Virus record (IMG/VR): IMGVR_UViG_3300006803_000036
Span: 1-37,696 of that record
DNA length: 37,696 nt
From: a virus
Direction: 5' to 3' (one strand)
A model generated the notes under the pieces. It made no database searches, was not told where the DNA came from, and saw only the letters and a list, made by a program, of their open reading frames with translations. Shown one piece after another: positions 31,449 to 37,696 of the stretch. Both the position numbers and the translations under genes were made by a program. Within the stretch, counting starts at the first letter, position 1. Every line of letters begins with the position of its first letter.

Positions 31449-34400
31449 TTATGGTTGGAGATAATTATTACCATCACTACTCCATACATCTTGATCTATA
31501 TAAGCAGTGAAATTATTGTTAATGTTACTCTGATTTCTGAATATTAATCTTCCTGATCTTTCTGTACTATTGTAACTACTTCCATAACCCCCAACGTCTA
31601 TATCTAAATAAACAGTTAATGTTCCTTGTCCACTATTAATAACTGTGTTTCCTGTTGGTGTAGTATAACATCTAAACCAGTTGCTACCATCATCAAATTG
31701 GGTTAATATCGTCCAGTTTAGTGTTGTCAAAGATGCAGTTACCGTAATTGGATACCTACTCGTTGGGTAATTTGGTACTGAAGATAGATTGTTAGGGAAA
31801 TTAACAGTAATAAAAGGAAGGGGTGGTTGAGTAAGTGTTCCAATTATCACTGTAGGTGAATATATTGGTGCCTGATCATCAAACATATTTAAGGTAATGC
31901 CTATTTCAACAGAAGAAGCAGTTATTGAACCTGTATATAACTGCAAATCAGTTTGTCCTAAGTCTCCTACTAATGATGAATTATCTAATACTTGTGTTAA
32001 TGATTCTTGTGCATTCATAAACCAAGGCACAGTACTTTTAGCATTTACTTCTCCAGCTGTAAACCCTGTTTCTTCATCGGCATCAAATTCTCTTGAACCA
32101 GTATTGAAATTACCTAAAATGTCAGTATTAAAACCAGTACCTGATGATACTCTATATATATCTCCATTATCATCCGCCTGTAAGTAACTTGCATCATCCC
32201 ATCCTCTAAAGAAAGATTCTGTTGGAAAACCCGGTGATCTATCAGTTGGTGGAAAATATCCTTGTGCTATAGATTCACTAAGATTAATATTTGGAGTAAC
32301 TGTTGGGTCAACTCCAGAAGATGTTGCATAATAATTAAATACACCACTAGCACTAAATGTTAAATCAACAAATTGAGAATCAAATGATGATACAGCATCT
32401 GATGAAGGTGGTTCATTTATTATAAGTAATGTTGCATCTTCAGTAGCAGGAATGTTATCATTTTGTATTGAAGCATTTGATATATACCATGTTTGGTACC
32501 CTTCAATTAATGTATTATTAAAATCAGAAGCTCCAGTTAAATTTAAAATTAAATATTCACTATCTTGTATGAATGGAAGTATTGTAACACCATTAATATC
32601 ACTATTAGAGATTTTAATATATTTTACTTTATTAGTTGGAATAGGGTCTAATATCCGAGTTGGGAGTGAAAGTGATAAATCTAGAGAAGCAAAAGAAATG
32701 TCAAATCCTAGATTTGTTAACTCGGCTGCAGTAACTGTTATTACACCTCCACCTTCATAATCTTTTGGGGCATCAGCTCCTGCAACAAAATATGCAGATA
32801 TTATCTCAAAACCTGCTCCTTCACCTACCCCAGACTCTAAATAAAGTCTACCTTTTTCAGCACCATTTCCGGATATTTTTGAATATACAAAATTTTCTGT
32901 AATAGCAGAAGTTTGGTTTGTAAATTGTGGGGATGCTAATACAGGTAAAGAGTTATTTAACCCCATTCTAGGGTCAGATAGTGTGTCTGCCCATAACCAT
33001 ATATTGCTTTTTAATGGTAAGTTATCTGGGGATAAAAATGATGATTCAAGGAAGCTTCTTTTATTAAAAAAGTTAATATAAAATTGATAATCAGGTACAT
33101 CGTCTTGTCCAAAAAAGGCACCACAAATATCTTTTAATTTTACATCTATAGTATTAGGAAATTCCCCATTATAAAATTCACGTTGATCAATTCTTTCTAT
33201 TGTTAGAGGACCTTGTCCGTATGAATCTAAGTTTGTATCCTTACTTGAACCTATAGGGAAATTAGTACCCATTGTTGGGTATACAATTTCTTCCATATCT
33301 TGTATAACTCCAGGATATGCTTTACCAAATAATGATGCGGATACTTCAGCACCTGTTTTACCGCTATATGGTGATCCAGATGTTACAAAGCAGAAAGTAG
33401 ATAACTCATCTTCGTCCTTTAATAATATTGCAGGAGGACCATTGCTTATTACTGTTAAATGGGCTATAAATGAAGCGGTAGTTTGGTACCCATATGTATT
33501 TGAATTAGCAACAAAATCAGACCCATACTGTGCATCCCCATAACCATTATCTGGGAGTATATCTATAAAATCTATTTGATGTGTAATATCAGTACCATTA
33601 AAGCCTGCTGCTAACCCAGTTAATGGGTATGGAGTAGCTATCCCTAAGTTTAAAAATATTTCTGATTGGGATATTGATGAGGTTAATGAATTAAAGAATT
33701 CAATATTATTGCCTCCTTGTTCATTATATATACTAAAACTCATTGTATTAGTTGAAGTTCCAACTGTACTTGAGAATAAAACAGTACCATAATTATATTC
33801 TGCTGCTGTTAAATCGTTAGAAGAAGAATACGAATAAAATGGTAAACATGTTTCTTGTATTGAGGTGCTTATTGGTGCGTTGTATATATTATTAAATGGG
33901 TCAAATACTCCACCTGTTCCACCATCAAAAACATATATAGATGAACCACTTATTTTATTGTTTTGTGGATAATCATTAGAGCCAGGATTAAAATCTCTAG
34001 CTTGTGATAATACTGTACCTTCTAGTACTTGATCTTTTTGTACTATTGGCACCACTACACTAAATGGATCTGCAGGTGTGTTTTCAAAGTAAGTAGACAT
34101 AGTTACAGCAGAAGAAACTTGTGCTGGTCTTTGTCTATTTCTTTCTAATAAGTTTTGTTTAATTACAACACCAGACGATAAACTTGTTCTAGCAGGTGTA
34201 AAATCTTCTAACATTTTAAATAATGAATTGTCGAAGAATTTAATTAACCTAACAAAATCGTTTACATCATAACTAGTTATATATTTTGTAAAATATTCAT
34301 CTCTTAGTCTATCTAATTGAGAATATGAATACCCTGATTCTGATATTTGTCTTGGATCACCAATATAATCTCCTAAATTAAATGCACCTATTTGTGCTAT

Positions 34401-37256
34401 AATGTCATCGTTAGTTTGGTCTGTAGGTGAAAATGCTACCTCTAAATAATTTATACTTGGATTACTTCCACTAGGGAAGACTGATTGTTGAATAGATATA
34501 TAAGGAGATAATGTGTCACCTATTGGTAATACTTCTTGATCAATTTTAATTTGATCTGATATTCTGTTTTTAATACCCCCTGGTACTTGGTTTAAGTATA
34601 TTTCTTCAGTATTTTCAATAAAGTTACCTTGCACATAAAATGAACTGTCATCTCTAAATGAACTTGTTGTTACCCAAGATCCTGTTACTTTAGGGTGTAT
34701 TGATGTTCTACTAGAAGTTATTAATTGTGTACCTAAATCTGCTCTAAAAGCTAAGTCTAAGGGAGTAGAATTAATTGTATTACCCTGTGTTGAATAGGGG
34801 TTAACTACATAATCATAAAATAAACTTTCACTTAATGGTATGTCCCAATATCTTATTTCTTGAAATGCCCCAGTAAATTGGATGTAATTATTACCATTTA
34901 AATTATAAGTACCTTCACTAAATGAAGAGGTTTCACTTGTGGCATAATATTGCCAAGTGTAAGTAGTAGAATCGGAACCTGTAAATCCTATTTTGTCACC
35001 AATTCTATTAGCGGCATATAAGATAGCCTTTTCGGAATTATTATAATCTACTGTTACCATAGCTGACCACCAACCTCCGTCAAAGAAAGGTAAAGTTATA
35101 GAGGCAGTATCATTAGTATTATTAGCACCATCAGGCCAAAAAGTTAGTTTACCATATTGATTATCAAGTGCTGGAACTGACCCTGAGTATGAACCTGAGG
35201 TTAGACCCGTTCCCGAATATTCTAATGTTATGTTAGATTTATTTTGGTCTGTTTTCCATATATTATAATAATATGGTGGTGGGTTTTGAGTTTCATCTGG
35301 TAGTCCAGGTGTCTTAAACCTAAATTGCATTGATCTTGGTGCTGTAGCACTATTTGGGAAATCTTGATTTAATACAAAAGAAGATGTTATATAACTATTA
35401 ACTCCTCCATCTGCATGGAAAGCATAATTATAAACATTTTCACTATAATCCCAATCTTGAAAATCATTTCTATCTTTACCCCCAAATTCATTTATTCTTA
35501 AAATAGTATCTGGGATACCATATGAAGTAATTAATGCTCTTAAACCAGCTACTGTACCCTTAGTTTTAAGTAAATAAGGTATATTGTGGTAAATTCGTTT
35601 ATATAAACGCTTGTTAACATCATCCAATGGGACTATATCATTCGATGCCGATATTTGAGTAGTTACGTACTCATACCCAGAAGGTGTCGCAACTGCGCCA
35701 CCAATTGAACCAGTCATATATGGAAAAGGGAATGTACTACCTGAAGGAGTTAATCCTAAAAAGGATGTATATAAATCGTTAGAATTAAAATTATTTGAAT
35801 ATAATTTAATACCAAAATCCCTAATAGCATCTGCTACTAAATCCTTAGAAATACCATAATCTAAACGGTTATCCGCGTCAAATCTAGTGGTAATATTTTT
35901 AGTGTATAACCATGTATTATCATACTGTTGAGCAACCATATCAACGAATAATTCATACTTCGCGTTATTTGGGTCTGATCTTAAGTATTCTGGGATTGAA
36001 TTATATAAATAATCTTGGTTATTTTCATCATAATCAGAAGCAGATAAAGCCTGACCACCATAATAAGCATTTTCAGGATCTGCACTACCTAACCAGGTTT
36101 TAATTATTGTACTAGTTGTTGGTTCTAGAATATAAGGAGGTTCTGTATTGGATTTTGGGTAGGATTTAAGTGAACCACTATTATAGTACATAAAATACTC
36201 ATACCCATCAAAACCCTCAATTATCTTAGTAATTGAAGTTGTTAATTCCGCTTTACTTGCACTATATAACCCATCAGTAGTAGGTAAATTACCTATTTTT
36301 GTATTTGAGGATTGAATTAGCCCTACTTTATAATAAAAATTTTCTAATCTTGTCTGTGCAGAAGAGAAATGTACAAATTCTTTGTAATCTTCATAGTTTA
36401 CATTGATGTTTATTTCTTTTCTATTTAATATATTTTTTAATTGGTCAAATGAACTTGTTACATTTGTACTAAGTAAAGTATTATAATTAAAATTTTGTGA
36501 TGCCTCCCCTGTTTGTTGAGTTACAGATATACTGTAATTTGGTCCTTTTATTAATTGAAAATCATTAGGTATAAAATCTTCCTCGGGGAAAGTTACTTTA
36601 TAGGCCTGTGGTGAAGATATTTCTTCTACTACCCATAATGTAGACTTTAAAGTAAAATTAGGAGGTAAAGGTTCATATAATTTAATTAATACTGAAGGTT
36701 CTACTTCTGTTTCAATATCTAATCTTAAATTATTAGCAATAACTTGTTGGTCATTTCCAAAATTAAGGAAAAAATCTACAAAATAATCAGCATTTTCTCT
36801 ATATTCAATAAACTCTTGTGAAGATGATATTATTAAATCAGAGGGTATTGTTGAACTTTTTAACCTAAGTTCTGTTCTATCTGAACTGATTTCACAAATA
36901 TAATAATTTGCGAATTGGTCAGATGTTAATCTTTTTTTATAAAAATTATAGGTAGAATAAAAAGTACCACTATCATACCCAATATTTTCTAAATTTTGAG
37001 CTGGGTATAATATTGTATCTCCTTCTATTACACTATATTCTCTTTGATCATATATTCTTGTTTCTTCTCCTTGATTTGGAAATAACAAATTCTTCGAATT
37101 ATCGTAGATATAATATTCAATATAATCACTTGATGAAGTAAAACTTGTATCTAGTATTCTAGAGTCAATTAGATTATTATCTTGCTCCGAATACTCTTGA
37201 TATTCAAACGTAGTTGGATCAACTTGATTTATTATTATGTTATTTTTTTCTTCCAT
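31449..37256 (-). CDS. 1935 aa giant virion protein: gpI-like, LamG-like and BACON-like segments
   Basis: The largest non-collagen protein here. Residues about 545-600 (YLLKTKGTVAGLRALITSYG, then TILRINEFGG) resemble the Lys-Gly-Thr...Leu-x-Gly motif of P2 gpI-type tail proteins that connect fibres to the baseplate. Residues about 640-840 look like a concanavalin A/LamG jelly roll: FFDGGWWSAMVTVDYNN, then FQEIRYWDIPLSESLF. A Tyr-Gly box (GYGDAQYGSDF) lies near 1236-1246. The last 100 residues have BACON features: LNWTILTQFDD, SGQGTLTVYLD, ERSGRLIFRN, FTAYIDQD. BACON domains are typical of Bacteroidetes proteins and occur in some of their phages. A clear GGAGG Shine-Dalgarno lies about ten bases before the ATG, inside the end of the upstream gene. 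The likely role is a baseplate or fibre-connector protein with glycan-binding parts. The domain calls are by eye. Confidence 0.75.
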   Translation of the reverse strand: MEEKNNIIINQVDPTTFEYQEYSEQDNNLIDSRILDTSFTSSSDYIEYYIYDNSKNLLFPNQGEETRIYDQREYSVIEGDTILYPAQNLENIGYDSGTFYSTYNFYKKRLTSDQFANYYICEISSDRTELRLKSSTIPSDLIISSSQEFIEYRENADYFVDFFLNFGNDQQVIANNLRLDIETEVEPSVLIKLYEPLPPNFTLKSTLWVVEEISSPQAYKVTFPEEDFIPNDFQLIKGPNYSISVTQQTGEASQNFNYNTLLSTNVTSSFDQLKNILNRKEININVNYEDYKEFVHFSSAQTRLENFYYKVGLIQSSNTKIGNLPTTDGLYSASKAELTTSITKIIEGFDGYEYFMYYNSGSLKSYPKSNTEPPYILEPTTSTIIKTWLGSADPENAYYGGQALSASDYDENNQDYLYNSIPEYLRSDPNNAKYELFVDMVAQQYDNTWLYTKNITTRFDADNRLDYGISKDLVADAIRDFGIKLYSNNFNSNDLYTSFLGLTPSGSTFPFPYMTGSIGGAVATPSGYEYVTTQISASNDIVPLDDVNKRLYKRIYHNIPYLLKTKGTVAGLRALITSYGIPDTILRINEFGGKDRNDFQDWDYSENVYNYAFHADGGVNSYITSSFVLNQDFPNSATAPRSMQFRFKTPGLPDETQNPPPYYYNIWKTDQNKSNITLEYSGTGLTSGSYSGSVPALDNQYGKLTFWPDGANNTNDTASITLPFFDGGWWSAMVTVDYNNSEKAILYAANRIGDKIGFTGSDSTTYTWQYYATSETSSFSEGTYNLNGNNYIQFTGAFQEIRYWDIPLSESLFYDYVVNPYSTQGNTINSTPLDLAFRADLGTQLITSSRTSIHPKVTGSWVTTSSFRDDSSFYVQGNFIENTEEIYLNQVPGGIKNRISDQIKIDQEVLPIGDTLSPYISIQQSVFPSGSNPSINYLEVAFSPTDQTNDDIIAQIGAFNLGDYIGDPRQISESGYSYSQLDRLRDEYFTKYITSYDVNDFVRLIKFFDNSLFKMLEDFTPARTSLSSGVVIKQNLLERNRQRPAQVSSAVTMSTYFENTPADPFSVVVPIVQKDQVLEGTVLSQARDFNPGSNDYPQNNKISGSSIYVFDGGTGGVFDPFNNIYNAPISTSIQETCLPFYSYSSSNDLTAAEYNYGTVLFSSTVGTSTNTMSFSIYNEQGGNNIEFFNSLTSSISQSEIFLNLGIATPYPLTGLAAGFNGTDITHQIDFIDILPDNGYGDAQYGSDFVANSNTYGYQTTASFIAHLTVISNGPPAILLKDEDELSTFCFVTSGSPYSGKTGAEVSASLFGKAYPGVIQDMEEIVYPTMGTNFPIGSSKDTNLDSYGQGPLTIERIDQREFYNGEFPNTIDVKLKDICGAFFGQDDVPDYQFYINFFNKRSFLESSFLSPDNLPLKSNIWLWADTLSDPRMGLNNSLPVLASPQFTNQTSAITENFVYSKISGNGAEKGRLYLESGVGEGAGFEIISAYFVAGADAPKDYEGGGVITVTAAELTNLGFDISFASLDLSLSLPTRILDPIPTNKVKYIKISNSDINGVTILPFIQDSEYLILNLTGASDFNNTLIEGYQTWYISNASIQNDNIPATEDATLLIINEPPSSDAVSSFDSQFVDLTFSASGVFNYYATSSGVDPTVTPNINLSESIAQGYFPPTDRSPGFPTESFFRGWDDASYLQADDNGDIYRVSSGTGFNTDILGNFNTGSREFDADEETGFTAGEVNAKSTVPWFMNAQESLTQVLDNSSLVGDLGQTDLQLYTGSITASSVEIGITLNMFDDQAPIYSPTVIIGTLTQPPLPFITVNFPNNLSSVPNYPTSRYPITVTASLTTLNWTILTQFDDGSNWFRCYTTPTGNTVINSGQGTLTVYLDIDVGGYGSSYNSTERSGRLIFRNQSNINNNFTAYIDQDVWSSDGNNYLQP

Positions 37257-37257
37257 A

Positions 37258-37696
37258 TTAGTATCCTCCGCTTGTTGATGTTGATGTTGGGTTTGCAGGT
37301 GAACTGCTTACAATAGTTGTATTAGTAGTGTTTGTAGCAGGACTATCTCCTACATCTGAAACACTATCTACTATTTGTCTATAATCATCTGAATTTATTT
37401 CAACATCATCTATTGAGTTTATATCTAGGCCTAAATCAGTACCTGATAAAGCTTCTGCTTTTTCTATTTGAGATTGTAATAAATCTCTTCTTAATTGGGT
37501 AATTTCTTTTCTTAGGGATTCAATTATCTTATTATTATCCTCAAAGCCAATATATTCTTTACTAGTTTCTATTAAATATCGATGAGAATTAGTATCCCCT
37601 AAAGCAGGAATCTCGTAAAATAAATCATTATAGTATTGAAAGAATTCATTAACAGTAACTGTTATTTCTAATTCCTCATTAACAGAGAGATTACCT
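37258..37696 (-). CDS. coiled-coil virion-associated protein, 5' truncated by window edge
   Basis: An open frame enters from the right edge and ends at TAA (37258-37260), giving about 145 residues. It contains NEFFQYYNDLFYEIPALGD, TNSHRYLIETSKEYIGFE, then a heptad-like helix (IIESLRKEITQLRRDLLQSQ), an acidic linker and a Ser/Thr-rich end (PANPTSTSTSGGY). The coiled coil suggests a trimeric tail or fibre component. The stop is one base from the ATG of the 1935 aa gene, whose Shine-Dalgarno (GGAGG) encodes its final Gly-Gly, so the two are co-translated. I do not recognise the family. Confidence 0.65.
   Translation of the reverse strand, partial: GNLSVNEELEITVTVNEFFQYYNDLFYEIPALGDTNSHRYLIETSKEYIGFEDNNKIIESLRKEITQLRRDLLQSQIEKAEALSGTDLGLDINSIDDVEINSDDYRQIVDSVSDVGDSPATNTTNTTIVSSSPANPTSTSTSGGY

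Overview
This window looks like the late structural (tail and fibre) region of a large, AT-rich tailed dsDNA phage, running at one end into a glycan-modification cassette and replication genes. Every gene I can support is on the minus strand, so transcription runs from base 37696 towards base 1. Genes are packed with gaps of 0-120 bases or small overlaps. I see no rRNA, tRNA, integrase, insertion sequence or CRISPR array. The phage is probably a myovirus of the broad T4-like or marine type: the 221, 346 and 351 aa proteins resemble virion proteins I associate with such phages, and a CHC2/TOPRIM primase and a RecB-like nuclease lie next to the tail genes. The host cannot be read from the window. 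Most start codons lack a Shine-Dalgarno sequence and follow A/T-rich leaders, and the largest protein ends in a BACON-like domain. Both fit a Bacteroidetes host but prove nothing.

Layout in transcription order. (1) 37696-23184: the truncated end of a coiled-coil protein, two giant virion proteins (1935 and 1797 aa; the first with P2 gpI-like, LamG-like and BACON-like segments), and three smaller conserved virion proteins, two of which are C-terminal paralogues. (2) 23142-5294: the fibre locus. It holds three collagen-like (Gly-X-Y) fibres of 575, 2070 and 1471 aa, a 522 aa repeat fibre, a 347 aa structural protein, two small related helical proteins, a beta-propeller-like protein, and two short proteins. 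The 2070 and 1471 aa fibres share an N-terminal docking peptide, a globular module interrupting the stalk (three copies in total), a head of Gly-Gly-Asn repeats and an S74 intramolecular chaperone. (3) 5236-1970: a GT9-like glycosyltransferase, a GH130-like propeller fused to an FkbM-like methyltransferase, and a TPR-like protein. (4) 1936-1: a GIY-YIG nuclease, a DnaG-type primase and a truncated PD-(D/E)XK exonuclease.

My reading is that regions 1 and 2 build the baseplate, tail tip and a set of very long flexible fibres. By simple rise-per-residue arithmetic, the longest collagen stalk would be roughly 0.3 micrometre. The glycan cassette directly downstream could decorate the Thr-rich stalks or modify the host surface. 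Long identical DNA stretches shared between the fibre genes point to recent gene conversion or module swapping. An exact 8-mer, TATTTATA in the coding direction, sits in the leaders of five genes and is a candidate phage-specific promoter or processing element.
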